Shown in pieces: positions 43,101-54,649 of a stretch of 64,000 nt of DNA. The position numbers and the translations under genes are program-made. Below the pieces are notes generated by a model. It worked only from the letters and a program-made list of their open reading frames with translations, had not been told where the DNA came from and did not search any database. Every line of letters starts with the position of its first letter. Position 1 is the stretch's first letter. The stretch is from Craterostigma plantagineum (taxonomy: Eukaryota > Streptophyta > Magnoliopsida > Lamiales > Linderniaceae), in NCBI GenBank assembly GCA_027422505.1, contig JAPQWV010000756.1, positions 1-64,000 on the forward strand, given 5' to 3'.

Positions 43101-44505
43101 TGCTCAGATACTAGCAAGTGTACTAGGTCGTGCAAGTAGTAAAACGAACGAAGTCCGAGTATCGATCCACGAAGACAGCTTAATTAGTTTTAAGAAAATA
43201 TTCCTAATTCTAATTTAGACTAACGGAATTTTTATAGTTTTGATGATTTGATAAAAGAGATAAAAAAACGCAAATAATAAAATAAACTCAAATAAAATAG
43301 ATGAGGATAGAGCAGTTGACGACGACGTGATTAAGACACATGCTCGGCACGAACTATTCCTACGTCTTCATGCAATCTAACTTATCTAATCAATATGAAT
43401 CAAGTCAAGGTGGAATTTCCTAATATATGTGCTACCAGTTATTCGCGTAACTAGCAACCCTACCATGACTAGTGAACCAGTCAACTATATTCCTATATGA
43501 CTGTAGTTCCTACACGTGCATTTAGTCTTCGTGATATTCCCCGAGTTTAGGCGCTTTCGGCGCCTAAGGTCTCAAAAATCACACATACGAAACTGAATTC
43601 CATCTCTGGTCGGTTTTACATAGTGGTGCTCGCTATTTTGATCTAACCTTTCTAATCACCTTTTCGGTCTCATGTACTAGGCCAATAATCGTGTGTTCGG
43701 TGGCCGATCACACACACGTCATTAAACTCAAATAGGGAACACATAACTTAAATCATACGATTAAATAAAATAATAATAGCATTAATACGTAGTCATAATT
43801 TGGCCTCACACGGCCTCAATCACAAAAGAAATTAGCCTAGCATTTTAATATATGGAAACGACAATAAATCCAAAGAAAACATTGCCGAAAATGAAATATT
43901 AAAAATGTAAGAAATCGCCCTCGTCGTGGTGTTCCCGCCGTCTCTTTATTTTCAGTCGCCGCCTCCTCCCTCTTCATCTCTTTTTCCCAGCCGTCCAGAG
44001 CTCTGGTTTATATTCTGACGTTGCCCCCTTTAAATAGAAAAGTTAGCCCACCGACTTAAAAGAAATAATCTCATAATATTTGGCATATTTGAATCTTCAT
44101 GCATATCAATTTCCTTGAAGCTCGCATATATAAACGTTGAAATCTTGAATGTGGATTATTCGTCAAAGTGGTGTTGATTTCTCTTTCCTTGCACGTGTAA
44201 TTCCTGCAATAAAGAATCATTTTTCCTTATTTGATCTCCACGCCATATAGTGCCAAAATAATAGAAAATCTGGTAAATTGCAGGGCAGTCCCAAATAATG
44301 TAGAGAATTGCAAGAAAATCCCCTAAAGTTCAAATCATTCCCAAAAGTGCCATTATTTTCCCTTGTCGATCTCGTTTGCTTGGACATCTATAAAAAAATA
44401 AATTTAAACATAAATATATGATAGTTAAGGGAATTTTTGGTAAATAACGATCGAAAATGCACTTTTATGGGTAAAGAAATTACTAAAAATCCTAACTTAT
44501 CAACA
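43101..44505 (-). repeat. 3' LTR of Athila-like gypsy element, 1405 bp
   Basis: Minus-strand start TGTTGATAAGTTAGG at 44505 and end GTATCTGAGCA at 43101. The start is preceded by the polypurine tract AGTTTGGGGGT (44516-44506, minus). The block at 43115-43175 (GCAAGTGTACTAGGTCGTGC, then GAGTATCGATCC) matches the LTR end at 4115-4180. Plus-strand left flank TGACA (43096-43100) is a candidate 5-bp duplication, but the other copy was not found. The fragmentary gene at 41.1-43.1 kb adjoins directly. Confidence 0.72.
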
Positions 44506-46319
44506 ACCCCCAAACTAGCTTCGATCGTACTCGATCATGAAAGCGGAATAAAACTAAATTAAGTTAGGATTATAGAACATGAGTCAATGAAGTTCTCCTG
44601 TTTCATCTCAGAAAATGTACAAGAATAGAAGGTTGGGACAGTCATCAACTAATGAATGATCTAGTCAAAACACGAGGCATGAGGTAATATGTCCCAATCT
44701 TATCATAGCATGTAAGACATTTCCAGGATTATACTATGCATCAATCCACAACTCTCACTAGGATCGCTCAGTCGCTCGAGTGTTTTCAAAGGATTGTATT
44801 AAAACGCTCAATTCACGACATGAAAAGAATTTACTCTATGCTTGCAAATATATCACATCATAGTCAAATAGTAGAAGTCATGCACGAATCAAAGGGTCTT
44901 TCAATAAGGGTTGTAATGGGGCCGGGTTTTGAAAGGTGCGTCATATGGAAAAGTGAGCTAAAAGTATCAAACGTGTCAATTATCGAATCGCTCTCCTAAA
45001 CCCTTAGTTCGCTCTTCTAACGCCGTGTCTATTTTTCAGTCGACTCATCCTTTTCTCTAGCTCTTCTCACTCGCCTCTTTTTTTTTTTCTTTCTTTTTAT
45101 TTTCTTTTCCTTCTTTATTTTTCTTTTTTTCTTTCTTTTTTCGAACCAGCTCCTCCTATCTCTCTTTTTTTGTATGTCTTATCAAATGCAGAGGTTTCTA
45201 GTCCGCTGCAATATTACGACGAGAGATCTATTTCGTAGGACAAGTCCATGCATCGACGATTAGCTCCTTCTTAACAAGTCACTATTCACGATATCGATAA
45301 TTAACGCGTTGATACGGGGTCGTATGGGCTAAATTTGAGACAATTAGGCTAAATATCTGGGCTCCAAATCAATAATAAGTCAAATAAGGCTCAAAGGGGC
45401 TCACTATGTGGTAATACGTAAGGTACGGAAATATTTAGGCCAATGACTCAATCCTAGCGCCCTATTAATTTTCGCACACAAAAATCCACATAGTAACCAT
45501 TGACATGCATAACATAGCAAGTTCGAAAATATTCAGTCCATGCGTGTCACACAAGAATAAACACTGAGCATAATGAGTTGCTCTGAATTTATCTCTGAAG
45601 GCTCAAGAACTCACATATATAACTGGGTTTGTGCTTCATGATACGCAATACTCTCCTAAAGCAGACAATATAGCCTAATAATCATGCTAATATCACAACA
45701 ATGCAACATGTGAGACTCACACTCAGTTCGTCGAATCATATCACGACACGGTAAAATTAAAAATTTTCATCATTGACAGGAGATTCCACAGATGGCGTTC
45801 AAATCGCAACTTTCATCAGTTCTACCCCACTAAAAGACCAAAGCACGTCGATACCTAAACATGTAAGCATATTAAATCTAGCATTGGTCACATACCCCCA
45901 AACTAAACAGTACACTGTCCTCAGTGTATAAAATAAAAGCAAAGAGAGAGTAGAAGTGACACTGCCCTGAATTTTGCATCGATCATGTACAAGACTTGGT
46001 TTATCTGCAGTAACCAGCAACCATCGTGAACGGACAACCCCCAAACTGGTTATGAGCCTGCGAGAATATGTGACTAGGCGGCACCATGAGACGAAGTTTT
46101 ATTAGATAAAAAAGTAGGCTATAAAGTAAATAGGACTTAATAAAATAATATATGTGCATCGATAGGCATTGGGTTGCCTCCCAAGAAGCGCTGCTTTTGT
46201 AGTCGTTAGCTCGACTCACAAACCGCTTATTTTGATGGATAGTCTATGTTGATCGAGTTTTCTTTCCAAACATCTCGATCGTTGGACACCTTGGGCTCCC
46301 CTCTTCCTGGTGATAGTGT
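44506..46319 (-). other. 3' internal region of Athila-like element, three polypurine-like tracts
   Basis: No convincing ORF. ACCCCCAAACT-type words (AGTTTGGGGGT on the element strand) occur at 44506, 45894 and 46036; the first abuts the LTR. The block GGGTTGCCTCCCAAGAAGCG near 46170 is a very common plant gypsy segment. A pyrimidine-rich low-complexity run lies at 45060-45175. Confidence 0.6.
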
Positions 46320-47290
46320 CTACATCATCGTGTGGGGTCGAGGGTTCTCCTTTCTACACCATATGTAGATGCTATCCTTTGTGCAGTCTTTACGATGAAG
46401 CTTCTTCTTTTTCTTCGGCGGAACCTCCTTCCTGATAAATTTAGAGCCACTGCTCTTTTGTGTCCACCTGTGAAAGTTCAGCACATAAGAGACTAGGTTA
46501 TGGTTAAATTTAGTCGCGTTCCTGTTCGGCGCATCTATTCGAGCATCAACCTTAGTGTTCTGGTGGTCCTTCAGCTTGCTGGTATTCTCTCCAGACAAGT
46601 TGTACCTGATAGACTCAGAACACTTGAAAGCATAAGGATCAAAGATATCGATAAAGGAACAAGAATCATCAGTAGGGCGTTTCATAGATTTGTAAACATC
46701 GAATTCTACTTTCTCTTCGCCTACTTGCAAAATAAGTTTACCATTACCGACATCAATGATAGCCATTGCAGTGTTTAGGAACGGATCTGAGTATCAATGG
46801 AAGGTCATTGTCTTCTTCCATATCCAACACAATAAAATCAGCTGGGAAGTAATGCTCTCCTACTTTCACAAGTACGTCTTCCATGATTCCTCGTGGATAT
46901 GTGATTGATCTATTAGCAAGCTGGAGGATAGTTGATGTGGGTTTCGGCTCGCCAAGTCCCAGTTTCCTAAATAATGAAAATGGCATCAAATTGATACTCG
47001 CACCAAGATCGCATAGCATGTTATTAAATTGAAGAGACCCAATAGAACAAGGAATAGAGAAATTCCCTCGATCCTTCAGGGCGGAAGCTTCATCTGTAAT
47101 ACGGCTGAACATTCTTCAGTGAGAGCGATCGTTCCATATTCTTCTAACCTGTTTCTCTTCAATAGTAGCTCCTTCAGGCATTTGGCGTACTTTGGCATCT
47201 GCAACAAAGCCTCAATAAAAGGGATATTAACTTCAAGTTTTCTAAATATATTAATGAAACGATCAAAATCTTCATGATTCTTCCCTTTTC
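46320..47290 (-). pseudogene. Athila-like gypsy gag end and aspartic protease
   Basis: In minus-strand order: NIPFIEALLQMPKYAKCLKE and LEEYGTIALTEECSAVLQ (47250-47100) is the end of gag; then 47112-46753 is the retropepsin: LCDLGASINLMPFSLFRKLG with the catalytic D (DLGAS replaces D-T/S-G), YPRGIMEDVLVKVGEHYFPA and FIVLDMEEDNDLPLIL. The normal GRPFLATGRALIDV block is disrupted; after a frame change 46766-46320 reads AIIDVGNGKLILQVGEEKV. RT, RNase H and integrase are absent. So only gag-protease and the 3' end of this element remain. Confidence 0.85.
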
Positions 47291-47499
47291 ATAAAGCCGC
47301 TGGATATGGAGGTCGGATTTTTATCGGTGGGACTGGGTTGACCTTCTTTTCCTCCTAGAATGAATATGGCTCGTCCTCAACTTTTTCGGTCTGCTTGTCC
47401 TTTTCAGGGTCATGAACCGTAGTGTTTGTGGCCGTGAACGCGCTCTGATCGGATGTCTCCGTCTCAACTACGCTGTTCTAGCACTGGAAAACAAATATG

Positions 47500-47830
47500 A
47501 TGCAAGGTAGTTTCAACTTCTCTACTTTAGCTACTCTGGATGATTTGCTCTTTAATTTTGATGAAAGACCAAGAATGTCATTTAGATGTACCGTACTCTT
47601 TCCAGGAAAGTGCCTCAAAAGAAACGCTGTTATCAGCAACATCGGGAACTGCAGAGAATTTCATACCGATTAAGAGGCAGAATTCTAAACAGGAAAGTCG
47701 GACAGGCGATTTGTTGATGACCATCCATAATTCATCTGCATCACTTACCGCAATTTGCGTCTTCATAAAATACCAGATGAGCTGGCTCGATAAGCAAAAT
47801 TGCTCGGCAAACTAAATGGAGTTAAAACTA
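47500..47830 (-). pseudogene. DUF1985-like fragment (Ulp1/MULE-associated plant domain)
   Basis: Minus-strand reading SSQLIWYFMKTQIAV, SDADELWMVINKSPVRLSCL, EFCLLIGMKF follows the DUF1985 core, commonly ELWFxVNGxPxRFSxxEFALITGL. DUF1985 occurs in plant genes carried by MULEs together with Ulp1-like proteases. Only one exon-sized piece is present; sequence after SWKEYGTSK loses the frame. It lies on the same strand as the remnant at 41.1-43.1 kb, beyond the gypsy remnant. Confidence 0.55.
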
Positions 47831-49862
47831 AGATCCTGCCTTGTGGCGCGCCTGACTTCCTCTTACCATTCTTACTACTAAATTATTTGACTGCATATGG
47901 TATAAAGGAAATTGTATCTATGAAAATGCATACAAAATTTTTCCTTTTATATAAAGGAAACCCTTCTGTACATTACAAAATATTCCTAGGACATAAATAC
48001 ATAGGTGATGTGCATGCGTGTTCAGAATAATTTATCGGCCCGCCACTTAGGTCACATCCATGTACACACTGCCACCTCAAACGTCCTTCGGAAGCTTCAA
48101 AATTTCGCCTCGCTACCATAATGATCACGTACCGTGATCTCGTGAACCTACAACACATAAAACATCGAATGAGCTTCTAATGCTCAGTAAGTGAAAACCA
48201 TGCATGCCATGCACGTGCCCTAAATCGCAAAGGCATCCGCGCCAATGCTTCCTAGACCTCGTATTTTCTTATCTTGTCTTGTCATGTAGGGCCCTCGGCT
48301 ACCTTGCTATGCACCACCATGGAGCTCAAATCCACAAGGGATAAATAAATATATAAGTGGCAATACCCACTCATGAGAGGTTACCATAGGGCGCCTTTTC
48401 TGTCCCAAGGTGGTTTCATACGCCACGCGGACGCTTCACACTAGTAGCCTATTCTCAGGTAGTCAACACCAGAGGTACCCTCAGTGTCGCTTACTCCCTC
48501 AGCTCACATCCTCCAGGTTCCACATTCCGCCATGAGGGCATTAGCCCTAAAATCATGTCTTGCCTTGAACATGTCATGTCTTGACAGTAACGACATACGA
48601 CGTCACCATGGTAGCATAGAAGAGCCGTGACTCAACTGTGAGTCGACATCAGACGCCCATATCGGCGAATATTTATCGCTTTCAGGCGATCGTGTATTAC
48701 GCACGGTCTCGTATCCTGTCTTTAATACTAATCGTGCGTGCATATGATCATGTCATTAATATGCATGTCATGTAACGTAAATAATTCACGTAGGAAGTCA
48801 CATAATATCACAGAAGCACATAACACATAATTTCATGCACATACAATTATGTGTTGTAGTTGGGACTTCCACTGACCTGTCGTCCGTAGATTGTTAGTTA
48901 CTGACCCAGTGAAATCCCTGATTTTCGACCTTAAGTATGAAATTAGAATGTAAGTATATTATCTAAATTCCCAAATTTCCTAAGTATGGAAATATATTAA
49001 ATATAGAATAGTATTGAACATTTTTAAAAGGAATTTGCCAACTTCAACTCATGAAATTCGGGCAATCCGTAACCTAAATTATTTCGTGAACTATACTATC
49101 CACATCACAATTACATTTCTCGAACTCTAATATCTCGTGAACTTCATGTGATTCACTTATTATCATAATCCTTTTATTACACGTGGTCTTCTTTAGACTC
49201 ATGGAATTAATTATATTATCTCTAATTTGTGATTCATTCTTTATGACACATATCACCTTACTTCATGAATTCAAAAACACATCACTTGCTTCATGTTTTT
49301 ATCTGATTGGTCAAGCTTGCATTAAGGTGTCGTTTTCTCACTCCACTAATTCGTGAAATGTTATTTTATTAACTAAAGTCACCTAATTCGCCAAATAAAT
49401 CTCTCGTGATTTTTTAAAAACATATAGGTTCTCGACATGGTTTTCGAGATGATTTCGAACTTGATGGTGGGATTTCGAGATCAATTTCAAGAATATATCT
49501 CGACATGGATTTTGAGTCATATTTAGAGATTCTATACAGGTTTCGAATTCAATTTTAAAAATGGATGTCGAGCTTCACTTCGAAATTCTATCTCGAACTT
49601 TTGTTTCGACATTCTCTTTTATTCTCATTCTTGATTTCGAATTTATTCCTACAAAACTAATATGGCTTTGAGATTCATAATATGGGTAAATCATATCTTT
49701 CGAACTATTTTTGTACAAAATCATCTTACCCTACGATTAAAAAAAAAACATATTTTCAAGAACAGTATGAATACCACATGAATTTCAACAGACTTAAATT
49801 TCAGCTATCTCAACTCAAGCTGAACATGAATTTTTGAAACTTTCGTGCATAGTAATATTTAA
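47831..49862 (-). repeat. degraded LTR-retrotransposon region, probably a gypsy LTR (left part)
   Basis: No ORF. Text such as CCTTGCTATGCACCACCATGG near 48311 and GGGACTTCCACTGACCTGTC near 48863 resembles long plant gypsy LTRs. The right part continues past the inserted copia to 55694, where the plus-strand end AGACCCGGATATTACA suggests an LTR starting TGTAATATCCGGG on the minus strand. Left edge unknown. Words with TTTCGA/TCTCGA crowd 49420-49650. Confidence 0.4.
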
Positions 49863-50293
49863 TGTCGACATTAATTATTCAAAGCCACATGGGAGTTGGG
49901 TCAAAGGTTTTTAGTATAAGAAGAATTAATTTTTTATTAAATGATGACATAAGGGCTTAGGTAATTAAGCTCTTTCATACGCCTATAAATAGGCAGTATT
50001 AGAGCAAAAGAAATACACACCAAAGAAAGAAAAGAGAGGGAGAGGAGAAAGAAAAGAGAGAAAAGAAAAATAGAGGGTTTGTTCGGTATTTGCTCCAACT
50101 ATAAAGAGAGATAGTTAGTGTTTTCTCCTTTATAGATTGAGAGGTTGTAAAACCCCTATTTTTACCCCAGTAATAAATTTCTACCTCGCCCGTGGTTTTT
50201 TACCCCAAGTTAAAAAGGGGTTTTCCACGTAAATTCCCGTGTTCCATTTAATCTCACAGTCATTTCCAATTTCGTTTAGTCCATTTCACAACA
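49863..50293 (+). repeat. 5' LTR of complete copia, 431 bp
   Basis: Begins TGTCGACATTAATTATTC and ends TTTCACAACA. A TATA box, CTATAAATAGG, lies near 49983; a poly-purine A/G-rich region follows and R/U5 includes the CCCCTATTTTTACCCC stretch. Flanked on the left by TTTAA. It drives element transcription. Confidence 0.95.
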
Positions 50294-50295
50294 AG

Positions 50296-50308
50296 TGGTA
50301 TCAGAGCC
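50296..50308 (+). other. primer-binding site (initiator tRNA-Met)
   Basis: TGGTATCAGAGCC two bases after the 5' LTR. A 316-base untranslated leader (50309-50624) with several short upstream ATGs separates it from the polyprotein start. Confidence 0.95.
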
Positions 50309-50624
50309 AGCCCTGATTGATATTCCAATTATGCTCTGTGGTTGCAGCTTTGTCTGATCTTCCACATCAGAAAGGATATCGAAAAGGTTTATCGTTACGG
50401 AAGAGTTTTTTGGCAAGTCGTGGTAATAGACTGTGTAAGTAAGTTCTGTCTAGGTGGCTGGTGCCAAGCGGGACACATAGTGACCCCACCAGATCTCATC
50501 TGGGAATTTACTTAGAAGGGTAATTTTGTCTTGAAAGCTGGTCGCTACCCTTTCTGCAAATTATCTGATCAGTACTATTTGGCTGGACTGTTGAATTTCT
50601 CCGACGATAGCGACGTGGGAAAAA

Positions 50625-53600
50625 ATGGCAGCTAAAAATGAAATTGAGAAATTCAACGGGAAAAACTACTCACTGTGGAAAATGAGGATAAAGGCAATTT
50701 TACTCAAAGAAAATTGTCTGGAGGCGATCACTGGCAGACCAACAACTATTACAAGTGATGCCAACTGGAGGAAGATGGACGGGAGGGCCATCGCCAATAT
50801 TCATCTAGCATTAGCAGATGACATATTATCAAGCGTTGAAGAGAAAGCTAGTGCGAAAGAAATCTGGGATCATCTAGAGAAGCTGTATCAAGTCAAGTCA
50901 CTCCACAGCCGAATTTTTCTGAAAAGAAAATTATATCATCTACGAATGGAAGAATCTTCTTCAATGACCGAGCACATCAACAAGTTGAATACTCTATTCT
51001 CTCAACTTAAAGACTTGGACTACAAAATAGAGCCAAGTGAACGTGCTGAGCTTTTACTGCAAAGCCTGCCAGACTCATATGATCAACTCGTCATCAATCT
51101 GAGCAACAACCAAGCTGCGGGGAAACTTATCTTCGACAATATTGCAGCTGCGGTTCTCGAAGAAGAAAGTCGACGCAATAACAAAGAAGACAAGTTGACA
51201 ATGTCCCAACAGGCGGAAGCGTTGACGGTGACGAGGGCGAGATCGGGAGCACGCGGTCTAAATGTAAGCCGAAAACGAACAAGACCCGGAGAGTCTGGTC
51301 CAAGTGGGAGTCAAAAACGGCAAAGCCTTGTTATGAAAAATAAGAAGGCAATAAAGTGTTACCACTGTGGCAAGAAAGGTCATCTGAAGAAAGATTGTTG
51401 GGCTCTAAACAAAAATCCCAATGCCCAAGGAAACGCCGTCAACACTACCGACGATGGAATTGCCTTGGTGTGTGAAGCCACAACCACTATCGCTGAAAAT
51501 GGAAGATTCAACGACGTGTGGCTCATGGACTCAGCAGCTACTTTCCACATGACCTCTCGAAAGGAATGGTTTCATCAATACGAGCCAACTTTTGGAGGGT
51601 ATGTCTACAGCTGCAATGACCAAGCGCTGAAGATTGTCGGGGTCGGTACGATTCAAATAAAGATGTACGATGGCACTGTGCATACCATCCATGCTGTCCG
51701 ACATGTGGAGGGATTGAAGAAAAATCTGTTGTCCGTGGGGCAACTGGATGATCTTGGTTTCAAAATTGAATTGGAGAATAAAAGCATGAAGGTCTCCAAA
51801 GGAGCACTGGTGGTGATGAAGGGCGAAAAGATAGCTGCAAATCTATACAAGCTGAAGGGAGAGACTCTGCAAGAAGGGCAAGCATCTGTTGCTACGACAA
51901 GTTCAAATGAAAAGTCTACAATGACTTGGCACAAGAAACTTGGTCATATGTCTGAACAAGGCATGAAAATTCTTGCGCAAAAGAATCTACTTCCTGGTCT
52001 CACGACGGTGACGCTACCATTCTGTGAGCATTGTATTGTGAGCAAGCAGCATCGCCTGAAGTTCTCCACTTCAAATTCTAGAAGCAAAGAAATTCTAGAA
52101 TTGATCCACTCTGACGTATGGCAAGCACCGGTTTCATCCCTGGGAGGAGCCAACTACTTCGTATCATTCATAGACGACTACTCCAGGAGATGCTGGGTGT
52201 ATCCAATCAAGAAGAAGGACGAAGTGTTTCCTATCTTCAAAACATACAAGACGCGAGTTGAACTTGAAACCGGCAGAAAAATCAAGTGTCTCCGGTCAGA
52301 TAATGGAGGGGAATATATTGGCAAAGAATTCACTGAATTCTGCAAAGGTGCGGGCATCAGAAGACAGTTCACCACGGCGTACACTCCACAACAAAATGGA
52401 GTGGCAGAGCGGTTGAATAGGACCCTGTTAGAAAGAACAAGGGCTATGTTGAGAACTGCGGGCCTGGAAAAGAAATTCTGGGCGGAAGCGGTCTGTACTG
52501 CCTGTTATGTGGTGAATCGGGCCCCATCTACTGCTATAGAGATGCGGACACCGATGGAAATGTGGACTGGTGCACCTGCAGACTATTCAAACCTCCATAT
52601 ATTTGGAAGTTCAACGTACGCGATGTATCACAACCAAGAAACGACAAAGTTGGATCCAAAGTCCAGGAAATGTTTGTTCTTGGGGTACGCTGAAGGAGTA
52701 AAGGGGTATCGCTTGTGGGATCTCACTGACCACAAAGTGATTATCAGCAGAGATGTTATCTTCCTGGAAGATAGCGATGAGGAGCAAGTCGAAAATGATA
52801 GCAATTCAAAAGGTGTGACAAAGACTACACCGATGAAAAGAAAATTGGAGCAATATAATTCTTCTGAAGCTGAACTGGCGAACGAAGAGCTCAACCCAGT
52901 CGAATCTGAAGTACCGGATCTCTGGCGGTCATCACGCGAGCGTAGGCTGCCTAGTTGGCACTCAGATTACGAGATAGAAAGCAATCTTGCATACTGTTTT
53001 CTAACTGAGGATGGAGAGCCAACCACTTTCCAAGAAGCACTGAATAATTCAGATGCGAGTCAGTGGATTTCAGCAATGCAAGAGAAAATGGAAGCTCTCT
53101 ATAAAAATAAGACATGGGAGTTGGTGCCATTACCGCAAGGAAGGAAACCCATTGGCAACAAATGGGTGTACAAAATCAAGCGGAATGGTGATGACCAGGT
53201 AGAGCGTTACCGTGCTAGACTGGTTGTAAAAGGATATGCTCAGAAAGAAGGGATTGACTTCAACGAAATTTTCTCACCGGTGGTACGACTTACAACAGTC
53301 AGGGTGGTCTTGTCAATGTGTGCTACATTCGACTTGCATCTTGAGCAGCTAGACGTTAAAACGGCATTTCTCCATGGAGATCTGGATGAAGAAATATATA
53401 TGCTTCAACCAGAAGGTTTCAAGGAACAAGGAAAAGAAGATTTGGTTTGCAGACTGATCAAATCTCTCTACGGGCTCAAACAAGCACCTCGATGCTGGTA
53501 TAAGAGATTTGACTCCTTCATAATGAGTCTTGGCTACAACAGGCTATATTCAGATCCTTGTGCATATTTCAAGAGATTTGGCGATGACGATTTCATCATG

Positions 53601-54578
53601 TTGCTGTTGTACGTCGACGATATGCTGGTGGCAGGACCCAACAAAGGTCGTATCGCCGACTTAAACACTCAACTGGCTAGTGAATTCGAAATGAAGGACT
53701 TGGGGCCAGCAAACAAAATCCTTGGTGTGCAAATATCTCGAGACAGAAGCAAGCGGAAGATTTGGCTTTCCCAGAAGAATTATTTGAAGAAAATCTTGCG
53801 GAGGTTCAACATGCAAGACAGTAAGCCAATATCTACTCATCTTGCTACTAATTTCAAGTTATCCTCTGAGATGTGTCCTACTGATGAAGACGAGAGGATA
53901 GAGATGTCTCGACTGCCATATGCATCAGCGGTAGGAAGTCTAATGTTCGCAATGATCTGTACCAGACCAGACATTGCCCATGCAGTGGGAGTTGTTAGCC
54001 GATACATGTCCAATCCTGGTCGGGAGCACTGGAGTGCTGTTAAGAGGATTCTCAGATACATCAAGGGAACCTCTGATCTTGCCTTATGTTACGGAGGTAC
54101 AAATTTTACTGTCCATGGTTTTGTTGATGCAGATTATGCAGGTGAACTTGATAAAAGCAGATCCACAACCGGATATGTGTTTAATCTTGCTGGTGGTGTT
54201 GTAAGCTGGGTTTCAAAACTGCAGTCCATTGTTGTAACGTCAACAACGGAAGCAGAATATGTCGCAGCTACGCAAGCTAGTAAAGAGGCAATATGGTTGA
54301 AGATGTTGCTGGAAGAACTCGGCCACAAACATGAGAATATTGTTCTCTATTGTGATAGTCAGAGTGCGTTGCATCTTGCAAGGAATCCAGCATATCATTC
54401 AAGAACCAAACACATCCGGGTCCAATACCACTTTGTTCGTGAACAAGTGGAAGAGGGAACAGTTGACATGCAAAAAGTTCACACTGCGGATAATCTGGCA
54501 GACTACATGACCAAAGCAATTCCTGTGGACAAGTTTATATGGTGTCGTTCATCCTGTGGATTGATCGAACATATGTGA
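50625..54578 (+). CDS. copia gag-pol polyprotein, intact, 1317 residues
   Basis: The ATG at 50625 opens MAAKNEIEKFNGKNYSLWK, the usual start of Tork-type gag. Gag 1-230; zinc knuckle CYHCGKKGHLKKDC at 245-258; protease active site DSAAT at 302, with Ala for the usual Gly, accepted in this lineage; integrase zinc domain from His436 (HKKLGHM) through CEHC, core SDVW, SDNGGEY, PQQNGVAERLNRTL; RT with [23 protein letters not shown] and YVDD at 996-999; RNase H with DADYAG near 1168, TEAEY, DSQSAL and RTKHI. It ends HM at 54578. Length and content match a functional polyprotein that is cut by its own protease. One ORF with no frameshift indicates gag and pol are made together. Confidence 0.97.
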   Translation: MAAKNEIEKFNGKNYSLWKMRIKAILLKENCLEAITGRPTTITSDANWRKMDGRAIANIHLALADDILSSVEEKASAKEIWDHLEKLYQVKSLHSRIFLKRKLYHLRMEESSSMTEHINKLNTLFSQLKDLDYKIEPSERAELLLQSLPDSYDQLVINLSNNQAAGKLIFDNIAAAVLEEESRRNNKEDKLTMSQQAEALTVTRARSGARGLNVSRKRTRPGESGPSGSQKRQSLVMKNKKAIKCYHCGKKGHLKKDCWALNKNPNAQGNAVNTTDDGIALVCEATTTIAENGRFNDVWLMDSAATFHMTSRKEWFHQYEPTFGGYVYSCNDQALKIVGVGTIQIKMYDGTVHTIHAVRHVEGLKKNLLSVGQLDDLGFKIELENKSMKVSKGALVVMKGEKIAANLYKLKGETLQEGQASVATTSSNEKSTMTWHKKLGHMSEQGMKILAQKNLLPGLTTVTLPFCEHCIVSKQHRLKFSTSNSRSKEILELIHSDVWQAPVSSLGGANYFVSFIDDYSRRCWVYPIKKKDEVFPIFKTYKTRVELETGRKIKCLRSDNGGEYIGKEFTEFCKGAGIRRQFTTAYTPQQNGVAERLNRTLLERTRAMLRTAGLEKKFWAEAVCTACYVVNRAPSTAIEMRTPMEMWTGAPADYSNLHIFGSSTYAMYHNQETTKLDPKSRKCLFLGYAEGVKGYRLWDLTDHKVIISRDVIFLEDSDEEQVENDSNSKGVTKTTPMKRKLEQYNSSEAELANEELNPVESEVPDLWRSSRERRLPSWHSDYEIESNLAYCFLTEDGEPTTFQEALNNSDASQWISAMQEKMEALYKNKTWELVPLPQGRKPIGNKWVYKIKRNGDDQVERYRARLVVKGYAQKEGIDFNEIFSPVVRLTTVRVVLSMCATFDLHLEQLDVKTAFLHGDLDEEIYMLQPEGFKEQGKEDLVCRLIKSLYGLKQAPRCWYKRFDSFIMSLGYNRLYSDPCAYFKRFGDDDFIMLLLYVDDMLVAGPNKGRIADLNTQLASEFEMKDLGPANKILGVQISRDRSKRKIWLSQKNYLKKILRRFNMQDSKPISTHLATNFKLSSEMCPTDEDERIEMSRLPYASAVGSLMFAMICTRPDIAHAVGVVSRYMSNPGREHWSAVKRILRYIKGTSDLALCYGGTNFTVHGFVDADYAGELDKSRSTTGYVFNLAGGVVSWVSKLQSIVVTSTTEAEYVAATQASKEAIWLKMLLEELGHKHENIVLYCDSQSALHLARNPAYHSRTKHIRVQYHFVREQVEEGTVDMQKVHTADNLADYMTKAIPVDKFIWCRSSCGLIEHM

Positions 54579-54638
54579 CGTGTAAAGGCGAGCTAGGAGA
54601 ATGGTGTGAAGATCTGATTGCGCTTCAATCAAATCTTC

Positions 54639-54649
54639 AAGTGGGAGAT
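54639..54649 (+). other. polypurine tract of complete copia
   Basis: AAGTGGGAGAT directly before the 3' LTR, 60 bases past the polyprotein stop. Confidence 0.9.

Noticed and set aside
47540..47815. Plus-strand 91-codon ORF
   Set aside because: The opposite strand carries the DUF1985-like blocks ELW..IN..P.R and EF...G, so the plus frame is a shadow.
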